From Saprospiraceae bacterium (GTDB lineage: Bacteria; Bacteroidota; Bacteroidia; Bacteroidales; JAIPBB01), in contig JAIPBB010000012.1 of NCBI GenBank assembly GCA_021739805.1, positions 1-34,890 of the forward strand: a stretch of 34,890 nt of DNA, written 5' to 3'. The notes beneath the pieces are model-generated. The model worked only from the letters and a program-made list of their open reading frames with translations. It ran no database searches and had not been told where the DNA came from. The position numbers and the translations under genes were made by a program. Shown here piece after piece: positions 1 through 8,244 of this stretch. Positions within the stretch are counted from its first letter, which is position 1. The number at the start of each line of letters is the position of its first letter.

Positions 1-50
1 GCTTGTTTTTTTTATTTCTAAATTTTTTATATCTTGCATGCAACTTGTAA

Positions 51-638
51 TTGATTTTTGTATCTATTAAAAGACTAGACTTGAATATCACCGATGATGA
101 CATAATACAAGGATGTATTAAGGGCAAAAGGTCAGCACAGCATAAGCTTTACAAAAAATATGCTGTACTCATGCTTGGAATATGTCTTAGATATTCAAAA
201 AACAAGTCAGAAGCTGAAGATGTATTGCAAGATGGTTTTATAAAAGTTTTTTCAAATATTAAGAAATTTAGAAGCGAAGGTTCATTTGAAGGTTGGATTA
301 AACGAATAATGATAAATACTGCACTTGTAAATGCCAGAAACAACTTAAAACACTATTATCATTCAGACATAAATGAACTTGAACAACAAATTAGCAATGG
401 AGACGAAGAACATATTAAAGAAGCTATTTCGTCGAAAGATTTAATGAAACTAATTCAGGCTCTACCTGATGGTTATAGGATAGTTTTTAATTTATATGTA
501 TTTGAAAAGTTTTCACATAAAGAAATTTCAGAATCATTGAATATTTCGGAAAGTACATCTAAATCGCAATTATCAAGAGCAAGAAATTTATTAAGAAAAT
601 CAATAAGTGAGTTTATTAAAAAAAAATCAGTAGCATAA
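51..638 (+). CDS. ECF-type RNA polymerase sigma factor (sigma-70 family)
   Basis: Alternative sigma factor that would direct RNA polymerase to a small regulon. Region 2 lies at about residues 33-100, with the AEDVLQDGFIKVF and GWIKRIMINTA segments typical of the family. Region 4 lies at about 138-187, where LPDGYRIVFNLY leads into a helix-turn-helix (HKEISESLNISESTSKSQLSRA). No anti-sigma of the usual FecR or zinc type is adjacent. The next gene, 25 bases on, encodes a one-pass membrane protein that may fill that role. The frame has no ATG near its start: a stop at 48-50 leaves TTG at 51 or TTG at 81 as starts. The length (195 or 185 aa) is normal for ECF factors. The family is certain; the target genes are unknown. 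Confidence 0.93.
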   Translation: MIFVSIKRLDLNITDDDIIQGCIKGKRSAQHKLYKKYAVLMLGICLRYSKNKSEAEDVLQDGFIKVFSNIKKFRSEGSFEGWIKRIMINTALVNARNNLKHYYHSDINELEQQISNGDEEHIKEAISSKDLMKLIQALPDGYRIVFNLYVFEKFSHKEISESLNISESTSKSQLSRARNLLRKSISEFIKKKSVA

Positions 639-663
639 TCTAAACAAATAATTTGAAAATTAA

Positions 664-2202
664 ATGACTAGAAAAAACGACATAATTGATAATATTTTCA
701 GAGATTCTCTGGATGGCTATATGGATGAATCACCATCAGCCAATGTCTGGAAAAATATCAGTCGCAAGCTTTTAATGAAAGACATACTTAAATTTTCATT
801 TATGAGATTGGGTGTGCTTTTAATTTTGCTTTTGGCCTCATTATCGTTTTTTATTCCATCAAATTTAATAAAGGAAAAAACGGGAATTTCTTATAACAAA
901 TCTTCACAAGAAAAAGTTCAAGTAAATAAAATTTCACAAAACAACATTAAAGACAAGGATATTTTGGCTCAGAAAACTTTAGACAATGAAACCAAAAGTA
1001 TTGTTAATAATAATACTGAATATTATAAATCTAAAACCGCTAATCCAGTTGCAAAACCAATAAATAAAAAAATTAGCAAGGAAAACTCCCAAGACATATC
1101 AACCCAAACAGTTAAAGAAGTTTATAGCCCAAAACAGTATGATAGTGATATTTCTATCAAAACAAACGTATCAACTTTTTTCGCAAAAAAGACCGATTTA
1201 AAAGAAACACCTTCAAACAATGAGATTGATAATTTTGAAGAAATACCAAATGTAAGTTTGGTTTTCTCAAAAGATTTTAGACTTGGATTGATACATTTTG
1301 ATGAAAACCTTGAATTTGAGAGTGATAACTATAGAAACATTATAAGCCAAAATCAATTAACAGAAAAACTTCCTTTGCCTGAAGGTTTTAACAATTCTCC
1401 TTTTGAGCCGGAAAAACCACAATTATCAATTGACATTTGGGGATCTCCATTGTGGAGCAATAAAGCTTTATCCACAAACAAAAATTTATATACTGACCAT
1501 ATTGCTCAACGCAATACAACAGAAAAATCACTCATAAATTATTCGATTGGAGTGGATTTAAAAATTAATTATAAAAATTGGCTATTAATAACAGGACTAA
1601 ATTATTCAGAGTATTCTGAAAAAGCAGATTATTCTTTATTTTCTTCTAATATTGATTCAAATTCTTTTATTACTTATAAAGATGCAAGTTATTGGGAATA
1701 TGATACCTTAGATATAATTTATGACCCAATTGATTCGACAATATGGTATCCTATTATTTATCCTAAATATATTCTTGATTCTGTGGCTATTACAGGTGTA
1801 GATTATGACACAACATTTGCAAATACAAATTATAGTTTCCTAAATACATATAAATGGATTGAAATTCCTATATTGGTAGGAAGAGAATTTTCAAAGGATA
1901 GATTTACTTTTAGTATAGCAACGGGAATATCTTATGGATTCCTGACAGGAACAACAGGAAGTATTCTACATTATGACAACAGAAGTATAATAGCTATTGA
2001 CAAAAACAAAGCACCATTTAAAAACAGTATGTTTAATTATATTTTACAAGCAGGAATCGATTATACTATCACTAAAAAAATTGGTGTTGTTTGCAAACCG
2101 ATGTTTAGATATAATTTAAACTCAATGTTTGATAAAACATATCCAATTGATCAAAGATATTATTCTTTAGGAGTCAATTGTGGATTAAGATATAAATTTT
2201 AA
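664..2202 (+). CDS. One-pass membrane protein with outer-membrane beta-barrel-like C-terminus, partner of the ECF sigma factor
   Basis: Residues 1-48 are hydrophilic with no signal peptide. They contain a SPSANVWKNISRKL segment of a kind found in many Bacteroidota proteins encoded next to ECF sigma factors. A single membrane helix covers about 48-66. A Lys/Asn/Ser-rich, probably disordered stretch of about 180 residues follows. The last ~250 residues have alternating hydrophobic and aromatic strands and end in ...GLRYKF, which resembles the outer-membrane beta-barrel (porin-like) families. The order suggests a cytoplasmic sigma-binding tip, an inner-membrane helix and a periplasmic part. An anti-sigma role is inferred from the neighbouring sigma gene, since no named anti-sigma domain is visible. 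It probably shares a transcript with the sigma factor. Confidence 0.7.
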   Translation: MTRKNDIIDNIFRDSLDGYMDESPSANVWKNISRKLLMKDILKFSFMRLGVLLILLLASLSFFIPSNLIKEKTGISYNKSSQEKVQVNKISQNNIKDKDILAQKTLDNETKSIVNNNTEYYKSKTANPVAKPINKKISKENSQDISTQTVKEVYSPKQYDSDISIKTNVSTFFAKKTDLKETPSNNEIDNFEEIPNVSLVFSKDFRLGLIHFDENLEFESDNYRNIISQNQLTEKLPLPEGFNNSPFEPEKPQLSIDIWGSPLWSNKALSTNKNLYTDHIAQRNTTEKSLINYSIGVDLKINYKNWLLITGLNYSEYSEKADYSLFSSNIDSNSFITYKDASYWEYDTLDIIYDPIDSTIWYPIIYPKYILDSVAITGVDYDTTFANTNYSFLNTYKWIEIPILVGREFSKDRFTFSIATGISYGFLTGTTGSILHYDNRSIIAIDKNKAPFKNSMFNYILQAGIDYTITKKIGVVCKPMFRYNLNSMFDKTYPIDQRYYSLGVNCGLRYKF

Positions 2203-2218
2203 TTGGATTTAAAATTTT

Positions 2219-3730
2219 ATGAAAAAGCAACTAAATATTTTACTAAATATCATTATAATTTCCTTTTTTAGTTATTCTGGCTATAGCCAAAATACAGGTG
2301 AATTAAAAGAAGAATTATGGGAGTCAAATCTAAATGCTGATTTTATTTGGATGCAAGATCCAAACATACCATTAAAAATTAACTTTATTGATAAATCAGT
2401 TGGCTCCATTGTGTCATGGGATTGGGCTTTTGGAGATAATTCAGTTGCAAGCGGACAATATGCAACACATACTTATGCAGCACCAGGTTATTATTATGTA
2501 TGTTTAACCGTTGAGGATTCAAATTCATTTATTGATATTTTCTGTGATAGTGTTTATGTTAGTTATACAATGATTTGTTCAGCCACACTGAATTATCAAG
2601 CCCAGGGATTAACTGTGTTATTTGACGGAGGCGGAAGCCCAACACCATTTGAGTATATATGGAATTTTGGTGACGGAACAATAGATACAGCTCAAAGTAT
2701 AGTTCATACTTTCCAAACAGGTGGAAACTTTAGTGTTTGTTTAAATACTAAAAGTATTGACTCATTAACACAAGACACATGCACTAATCAAAAATGCAAA
2801 TCAATAACAGTATCTGGAGAAGCCGCAACATTGTTAGGATATGTATTTGTTGACACAAATTATGCCGATGAAGCCAGTATTTATTTAATTAATATTGACT
2901 CCTTAAATTTCTTTACAATTGTTGATACAGCTCTTTTAGTTGATTCCGGCAGTTATACATATTTTTATTTTCAGAACATACCATTTGGGCGATATGGGCT
3001 AAAGGCTCAACTTTTGCCTTCATCAAATTATTATTCAAATTATACTCCAACTTATTATGACAGTAAATTAAACTGGAGTCAAACCGAAATTATTAATATT
3101 ACATCAACTACAAATGTTGCTTTTATTGATTTAATTGAAATTTCAGATGTGAATGGAGTCGGCTCTATAGATGGCAAAGTAATAGAAGGCACAGCAAAAG
3201 TTCCCGGAGATTCAGTTTCAAATGTTGAGATTTTATTACTAAATACGAATTACCTTCCCGTAGCTGTTACTTATTCTGATGTAAACGGTAAATATAATTT
3301 TGGCAATTTGCCTTTTGATAATTATGTTGTTTATGCTGAGGTGTTAAACAAAACAACTTTTCCTCCATCTGTATTATTAAGTGCAAGTAATCCATCTATT
3401 CAAGACGTTAATCTTTATATTAATTCTACAACCGTAACCACAGATCTTAAGGGCATTAACTCGAATGTTTCTGGAAACAGTATAAGTCAGATATTTCCTA
3501 ATCCATCCGCTAATGAAATTTCAATTGAAATTAAATCAAGCTTACAAGAAGATGTTGATATTTGTATTTATAATACTACAGGTCTAAAATTATATGAACA
3601 AACAAAACATTACTCTTTTGGAAAAACAATTTATTCAATTGACATTTCATCATACCAACAAGGAATTTATTTTGTTCATATCAAGCAGGGAAATTCTATT
3701 GTTGTAAAAAAGTTTGTTAAACTACTTTAA
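2219..3730 (+). CDS. Secreted PKD-domain protein with type IX secretion sorting domain
   Basis: Exported, probably cell-surface protein of 503 aa. A signal peptide covers residues 1-23, ending near YSGYSQ. Two PKD-type beta-sandwich domains follow: about 40-115 (SWDWAFGDNS core) and about 117-198 (YIWNFGDGT core). Two further beta-rich modules lie at about 203-305 and 312-405, the second resembling carboxypeptidase-regulatory/CnaB-like folds. The last ~75 residues (IFPNPSANE..., then GIYFVHIKQG...VVKKFVKLL) form a clear type A C-terminal sorting domain, so the protein should leave the cell through the Por/T9SS machinery. No catalytic domain is visible; it may act in adhesion or binding. It starts 16 bases after the barrel-like gene and probably belongs to the same transcript, which ends at the hairpin just downstream. 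Confidence 0.9.
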   Translation: MKKQLNILLNIIIISFFSYSGYSQNTGELKEELWESNLNADFIWMQDPNIPLKINFIDKSVGSIVSWDWAFGDNSVASGQYATHTYAAPGYYYVCLTVEDSNSFIDIFCDSVYVSYTMICSATLNYQAQGLTVLFDGGGSPTPFEYIWNFGDGTIDTAQSIVHTFQTGGNFSVCLNTKSIDSLTQDTCTNQKCKSITVSGEAATLLGYVFVDTNYADEASIYLINIDSLNFFTIVDTALLVDSGSYTYFYFQNIPFGRYGLKAQLLPSSNYYSNYTPTYYDSKLNWSQTEIINITSTTNVAFIDLIEISDVNGVGSIDGKVIEGTAKVPGDSVSNVEILLLNTNYLPVAVTYSDVNGKYNFGNLPFDNYVVYAEVLNKTTFPPSVLLSASNPSIQDVNLYINSTTVTTDLKGINSNVSGNSISQIFPNPSANEISIEIKSSLQEDVDICIYNTTGLKLYEQTKHYSFGKTIYSIDISSYQQGIYFVHIKQGNSIVVKKFVKLL

Positions 3731-3756
3731 ACAGGTTTTAAATGAAGAAAATATCA

Positions 3757-3780
3757 GGAGACACATTGTCTCTTTTTTTA
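3757..3780 (+). terminator. Intrinsic terminator after the sigma-factor operon
   Basis: GAGACA, a three-base CAT loop and TGTCTC form a perfect 6-bp stem, followed immediately by a run of T. It lies between two convergent genes and closes the plus-strand transcript. Confidence 0.85.
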
Positions 3781-3781
3781 T

Positions 3782-5587
3782 TTAGTAGAAGTTGTAAATA
3801 TATTCAATTCGATAATTAACCTCATTGGTTTTATTGTCCCAGTCTGTTTCTTCAATCAGAAAATTTTTGGCATTATATTTATATGTAATTCGTTTTTCAC
3901 CAATGGCATTATAAATTATTTTCTCGATTAAATTGCTATTTTCATCATATTTATATGATTCGACATTTTCAATAGCTTTACTGTTGTTATAAGTTTGCTT
4001 TTGAATTAAATGTCCCGATAAATCATATTTATAAGTTATTTTACTTACCAAATATCCTGCAATTTCATTTTTTTTATAAATTATTTCATTTGACAGCTTA
4101 CCATCATTGTCGTATTGATATTTGATTATTAAAACTGTGTCATTTGTGATACTGATAGTGTATGATTCAAGAATCTCCAAATTAGCTCCATTACGATATT
4201 TAACAGTTTGATCTGAGCACCCTACAAAATCCTTATCCATACACTTTGTTGTTTCCTCTGATTTTGAACCTTGTGCATCGTATTTGAAAAAAATCATAAT
4301 TTTAATTTTCCCTGATTGAGATAACTCTTTTGTAATAAGTTCATTATTGGTGTTATATGAATAAATTGTAGTCTGATTTTTACCAAAGAGATTATCAAAT
4401 AATTCAGTAATACATCCATTTGTGTCGTATGATTTCTCGATAATGCGAATTTTGGGTTCTTTGGGTGAACCGGAAACATAATTATATTTATACCCAACAC
4501 AACTTTTTAGTTTGCTGTTTTTTATAGATAGTCTTTCTTCAAGTATTTTATTTGTCTTTTTATTTTCATTTAATAGCTTTTGTAATTTTTTCGCATCGTT
4601 TTTTTGTTTTGCACTAGGATATGCCTCAAGAAATGCATTATAGGATTCATAAGTGTTTGTAGTTTTAGCCAACTGAAAAGCCAATGAATCTCTTATTAAA
4701 ATAACCTTAGGTATTTTATTTGATTCAGGATAAAGTTTGATAAATTGAGTATAGCCATCTATTGAATTAGCTATAACAGCATTGTCATATGCTTTTTGGT
4801 TTCTTAATTTAATAATTTCTGCCAATTGCGGTGCATCAGGATATTTGTTAATAAAATTATTATAAGTGTCAATTGAATTCATTTTTATGGCAAATTCATA
4901 ATTCATTTTTATCAAAAGTTCTTTTGCGGTTTTTGCCTCATCTGATTGCGGATATTCTTTTATAAAATTTTCATAATCACTAATGGTGTTTTTTGCTTTT
5001 ACATTTGCAAAAACCATTTCTATAATAAGTGCTTTTGCCAATGGGGCTTCTTTTGAATTAGGATATTTTGATATAAAATTTTCATAAACCGAAATTGAAT
5101 TATATTCTTTAGCATGCTGAAATTCAATGTCATTTCTAATGTCAATAACAGTTTTATAATATTTGGAGTCCTTGCAATCTTTTAAAAATTCATTTATTAG
5201 GCTTAAAGAATTTTTGGTTTTTACAAATTGGAATAAATTTTCATCAACAATTTCATTTTGTTTTTGAATTAAGGAAGCTGTAACATAATCTGAGATTTCA
5301 TTTTTTTGCTCAGATGTAAGTTTAGCAAAGTATTTTTTTGCATTTATAAGATGTTTGTAAGACTTAAAATAATCATTACCACGATATTCCGTATTAGAAT
5401 AAACCAATGATAAACCGTAATTTCCAACAACTGAATTATCATTATCTCTAATAATATCATCAAAAATTACTTTTGCATTCTCAAAATCACCTTTATCTAA
5501 ATTTTTAAAGGCCTTTTTGTAATTCTGCCCTGAAAGTTCACAAGCGAATAATAACAGAATAAATAATGGAATATAATATTTCTTCAT
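3782..5587 (-). CDS. Lipoprotein with six 37-residue helical repeats and YD-like repeats
   Basis: Predicted envelope lipoprotein of 601 aa. The hydrophobic start ends in LFAC, so Cys16 fits a lipobox. A TPR-like N-terminal part (about 22-120) is followed by repeats with an exact period of 37 residues: the N-S/T-I/L/Y motif begins at 126, 163, 200, 237, 274 and 311, each followed by a Y..FI..YP-like helix pair. From about 365 to the end the protein changes to short beta repeats of the form YKYD..G.L..., resembling the YD repeats of RHS/wall-associated proteins but without a toxin tip. No enzyme motif is seen. It is convergent with the T9SS gene and divergent from the lipid-like operon. The function is unknown; a scaffold or surface role is a guess. 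Confidence 0.75.
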   Translation of the reverse strand: MKKYYIPLFILLLFACELSGQNYKKAFKNLDKGDFENAKVIFDDIIRDNDNSVVGNYGLSLVYSNTEYRGNDYFKSYKHLINAKKYFAKLTSEQKNEISDYVTASLIQKQNEIVDENLFQFVKTKNSLSLINEFLKDCKDSKYYKTVIDIRNDIEFQHAKEYNSISVYENFISKYPNSKEAPLAKALIIEMVFANVKAKNTISDYENFIKEYPQSDEAKTAKELLIKMNYEFAIKMNSIDTYNNFINKYPDAPQLAEIIKLRNQKAYDNAVIANSIDGYTQFIKLYPESNKIPKVILIRDSLAFQLAKTTNTYESYNAFLEAYPSAKQKNDAKKLQKLLNENKKTNKILEERLSIKNSKLKSCVGYKYNYVSGSPKEPKIRIIEKSYDTNGCITELFDNLFGKNQTTIYSYNTNNELITKELSQSGKIKIMIFFKYDAQGSKSEETTKCMDKDFVGCSDQTVKYRNGANLEILESYTISITNDTVLIIKYQYDNDGKLSNEIIYKKNEIAGYLVSKITYKYDLSGHLIQKQTYNNSKAIENVESYKYDENSNLIEKIIYNAIGEKRITYKYNAKNFLIEETDWDNKTNEVNYRIEYIYNFY

Positions 5588-5634
5588 ATCAAAATAAATT
5601 TACTTATAAAGGTATAAAAATCTGAATATAAAAC

Positions 5635-5669
5635 CAAAAGTATTTATTTTAATCCATTCTAACCACAAA
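5635..5669 (-). promoter_or_regulatory. Bacteroidota-type promoter for the 37-residue-repeat lipoprotein gene
   Basis: Read on the minus strand, TTTG (5666-5669) and TACTTTTG (5635-5642) are 23 bases apart, at the long end of the accepted range. The predicted transcript starts about 40 bases before the ATG at 5587. Confidence 0.45.
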
Positions 5670-5780
5670 ATATTTAATTTATCCTTTGTGTTTTCTTTTC
5701 AACTTGGGATAGTAAATTTTAATATTAAGTACAAAATCCGGCAAATTGTTTAGTGTAATATATCAAAATACAGTTTTGGT

Positions 5781-5847
5781 TTTGCAAATAATGCAAATTC
5801 TCAGGAAATTATTTAAATCTTCAAGGTATTTTGCAAATAATGCAAAT
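5781..5847. repeat. Two identical 18-bp copies of a TTTGCA-AATAA-TGCAAA palindrome
   Basis: Positions 5781-5798 and 5830-5847 are identical over 18 bases. Each contains the inverted repeat TTTGCA-N5-TGCAAA, and the two starts are 49 bases apart. A looser half-site (AATGCAAAA) follows at about 5860. They lie 30-100 bases upstream of the predicted promoter of the biosynthetic operon, in the divergent gap. They look like binding sites for a dimeric regulator; the regulator is not identified. Confidence 0.6.
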
Positions 5848-5875
5848 AATTGTTTATACAATGCAAAATTCCGTT

Positions 5876-5905
5876 TTTGTTAGGAACTATCATGGCTTAC
5901 TTTTG
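5876..5905 (+). promoter_or_regulatory. Promoter of the eight-gene biosynthetic operon
   Basis: TTTG at 5876-5879 and TACTTTTG at 5898-5905 are 18 bases apart, matching the Bacteroidota consensus in full. The predicted start of transcription near 5911 leaves a leader of about 80 bases before the ATG at 5990. The paired palindromes lie just upstream. Confidence 0.7.
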
Positions 5906-5989
5906 CTTCGAAATTAATAAAAACCACTTTAGGAATTTTTCAAATATTAATACTAGATTGCAGAATAAAATTTTCTAAAAGCTCATTTA

Positions 5990-7003
5990 ATGAATAAAGA
6001 AACCGATATAATAAAAAAGATAATTGGAATACTTCCCAAAAGCGGGTTTTTGCAGAATAGGTTTTTTGAATCTGATGCCGAAATCATCAACCACAATAGC
6101 AAGAAACTACTGTTTTCAATTGATGAATTTTCGCAGGAAGATTTTTTTAGAGATGATTATCCCTTTGAATTAGGTTATAATATTGCTGTTGCAACAATAA
6201 GCGATGTTTTAGCAAGTGGCGGAAAGCCATTATATTACGCACACAGCATTTCAATTGACAATGAAAAATGGGATAGCAACTTTATAGAAGCTTTTAGCCA
6301 GGGAATTGCAAAAGTTCTTAAGAATGCAGGAGCCGGTTTTATAGGTGGAGATTTGGGAAAATCAGAATCATGGAAATATACAGGTGTTATAATTGGCGAA
6401 ACTGAAAATCCAATTACAAGAATCGGTGCAAAAGAAGGCGATTTATTATTCATGACAGGTCAACTGGGTGCAGGAAATATCGAAGCAGCAATGAAGCTTT
6501 TTTTGAATTATGATTTTCTTGGAAACAAAATAAAAGTTCCCAGGCTAAAATTGAATCTAAGAAATAAAGAATCAGAATTTATAAACAAATTCGCAACCTC
6601 CTGCATCGATTCAAGCGATGGAGTTTTAAGTGCCTTAATTACAATTTCAGATTTAAATAATGTTGGTTTTGAAATCACAAATCTGCCATATACCAAAGAA
6701 GGAATAAAATTGTGTGAGTTAATATCCAAACCAAAATGTATGCTTTTCATGGGAGAATGTGGTGAATATGAGTTAGTGTTTACGATAAAAAAGCAAGACA
6801 GAAAAACTTTTCTTGAAGAAGCAAAAGACAGTAATTTGTCATTCACCCAAATAGGAGTTATTCAGGAAAAACAAACAAAATCATTAAGAACTGAAGACGA
6901 AAATATTGATTTCAATAAATTTGAAATAAAAGCAAGAGATTATAATAATACTGAAGAATATTTAACTGATCTTTTAACTTATGTCAGTAACAACAAAAAA
7001 TAG
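5990..7003 (+). CDS. ThiL/AIR-synthase-family (PurM-like) protein, first gene of the biosynthetic operon
   Basis: Member of the ATP-binding PurM/ThiL/HypE/SelD superfamily at the usual ~337 aa. Features seen: LGYNIAVATISDVLASGG at about 61-78, equivalent to the ThiL LSD-AMG region; GAGFIGGDLGKSE at about 114-126; and CIDSSDGVLSA at about 205-215, equivalent to the DxSDG metal/ATP site. ThiL phosphorylates thiamine monophosphate, but the neighbours here are acyl- and prenyl-lipid genes with no thiamine gene. A kinase or ATP-dependent activation step in the same pathway is therefore more likely. Its 3' end overlaps the ketosynthase gene by 23 bases, implying co-translation. The superfamily call is firm; the substrate is unknown. 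Confidence 0.8.
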   Translation: MNKETDIIKKIIGILPKSGFLQNRFFESDAEIINHNSKKLLFSIDEFSQEDFFRDDYPFELGYNIAVATISDVLASGGKPLYYAHSISIDNEKWDSNFIEAFSQGIAKVLKNAGAGFIGGDLGKSESWKYTGVIIGETENPITRIGAKEGDLLFMTGQLGAGNIEAAMKLFLNYDFLGNKIKVPRLKLNLRNKESEFINKFATSCIDSSDGVLSALITISDLNNVGFEITNLPYTKEGIKLCELISKPKCMLFMGECGEYELVFTIKKQDRKTFLEEAKDSNLSFTQIGVIQEKQTKSLRTEDENIDFNKFEIKARDYNNTEEYLTDLLTYVSNNKK

Positions 7004-8243
7004 AAGAGTCGTTATTACCGGAATTGGTCCTGTTAGTTCAAATGGAATTGGCAGGGAAGAGTTGTGGGCAAATATTTTAGCTCAAAACTTTGTTGCTGAA
7101 CCTATTCCTGAAAAGTATAAGCAATACTACGATTATAAAACAAAATTTTATGTTCCTTTTCCCGAAATCAATTTAGATGATTTTAGTTTAATAAAAAAGT
7201 ATTCCAGAATGATGGAAGCCACATCAGTTTTGGCTTTGGCAGGAACTTCTCTTGCTTTGATTGATTCAGATTTAAATCCTGAAACACTTGAAAACGCTGG
7301 AATTATTTTAGGAAACGGAATTGCCAGTCTTAATACAGGCTTTAATTTTTATGCATTTCACACTTATAACGAACTTTTAAAAGATGTTCCCGGGGATTTC
7401 ATTAAACCAAAATACAGCAGAATGGTAATCCCATCAACAATGCCGGATTCTGCAACTGCATGGGTTTCTATTTTATTTGGAATTAAATCATTCAATTATA
7501 CTGTAAATGCAAGTTGTGCTTCCGGAACTTATGCAATTGGTGAAGCTTTTAGAAAGATTAAAGATGGTTATTCTGACATTATGATTTGCGGAGGAGTTGA
7601 AGGTATGAAAGATGATAGTGGCACAATATTAAGAGGTTTCGATTCATTGGGAACTTTAACCAAATCGGAAGATGGAAAACCAATGCCTTTTTCTCACGAC
7701 AGAAGTGGATTTTTATTTGCTGAAGGCGGCGGTTGTATTTTAATTTTCGAAGAATTAGAAAAAGCTAAAAATCGGGGAGCTAAAATCTATGCTGAGATTG
7801 AAGATTATCAAGCAAATAGCGATGCTCACAATATTGTACAGGTTCAGGAATCAGGGGAGCAAATAGCGAAATTGCTAAAGATTATTATTGGCACTCATAA
7901 AATAGACTATCTTAATGCTCACGGAACAGCCACAGAATTAAACGATAAAGTTGAGCACAAAGTGATTAAAGAAATTTTTGGAGAAAAAGAAAATCAACCA
8001 ATTATCAATTCAACTAAAAGTATTTTAGGTCATACAATTGGAGCAAGCGGAGCATTCGAAATTGCAGTTACAGCCCTTTCAATTAAAGAATCAAAAATTC
8101 ATGCAAACTTATCTGAAAACACTTTCGATGATTTGAATCTTGCGACTGAAAACATAGAAAAGGAAATAAATTATGCACTAAAAACATCTTATGGTTTTGG
8201 TGGTCATAATGCTGCTATTTTATTAAAGAAATTCGAAGACTAA
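6981..8243 (+). CDS. FabF-like beta-ketoacyl-ACP synthase
   Basis: Condensing enzyme that joins an acyl group to a malonyl-ACP-type extender. The full KAS II triad is present: Cys179 in NASCASG, His314 in NAHGTAT and His351 in GHTIGASG, with Lys346 also conserved. The N-terminus RRVVITGIGPVSSNGIG is family-typical and supports the ATG at 6981, inside the end of the previous gene. The length of 420 aa is normal. The divergent middle and the operon context (dedicated ACP, oxoamine synthase) suggest secondary or lipid synthesis, not housekeeping fatty-acid elongation. One base separates its stop from the next ATG. Confidence 0.92.
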   Translation: MSVTTKNRRVVITGIGPVSSNGIGREELWANILAQNFVAEPIPEKYKQYYDYKTKFYVPFPEINLDDFSLIKKYSRMMEATSVLALAGTSLALIDSDLNPETLENAGIILGNGIASLNTGFNFYAFHTYNELLKDVPGDFIKPKYSRMVIPSTMPDSATAWVSILFGIKSFNYTVNASCASGTYAIGEAFRKIKDGYSDIMICGGVEGMKDDSGTILRGFDSLGTLTKSEDGKPMPFSHDRSGFLFAEGGGCILIFEELEKAKNRGAKIYAEIEDYQANSDAHNIVQVQESGEQIAKLLKIIIGTHKIDYLNAHGTATELNDKVEHKVIKEIFGEKENQPIINSTKSILGHTIGASGAFEIAVTALSIKESKIHANLSENTFDDLNLATENIEKEINYALKTSYGFGGHNAAILLKKFED

Positions 8244-8244
8244 A

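Noticed and set aside
5781..5847. Possible mini CRISPR array (two 18-bp repeats 49 bp apart)
   Set aside because: Only two copies, repeats too short, internal palindrome and promoter-proximal position fit operators; no cas genes in the window.
6508..6846. 112-codon minus-strand frame within the ThiL-like gene
   Set aside because: The plus-strand gene has clear family motifs across this stretch; the reverse frame has none.
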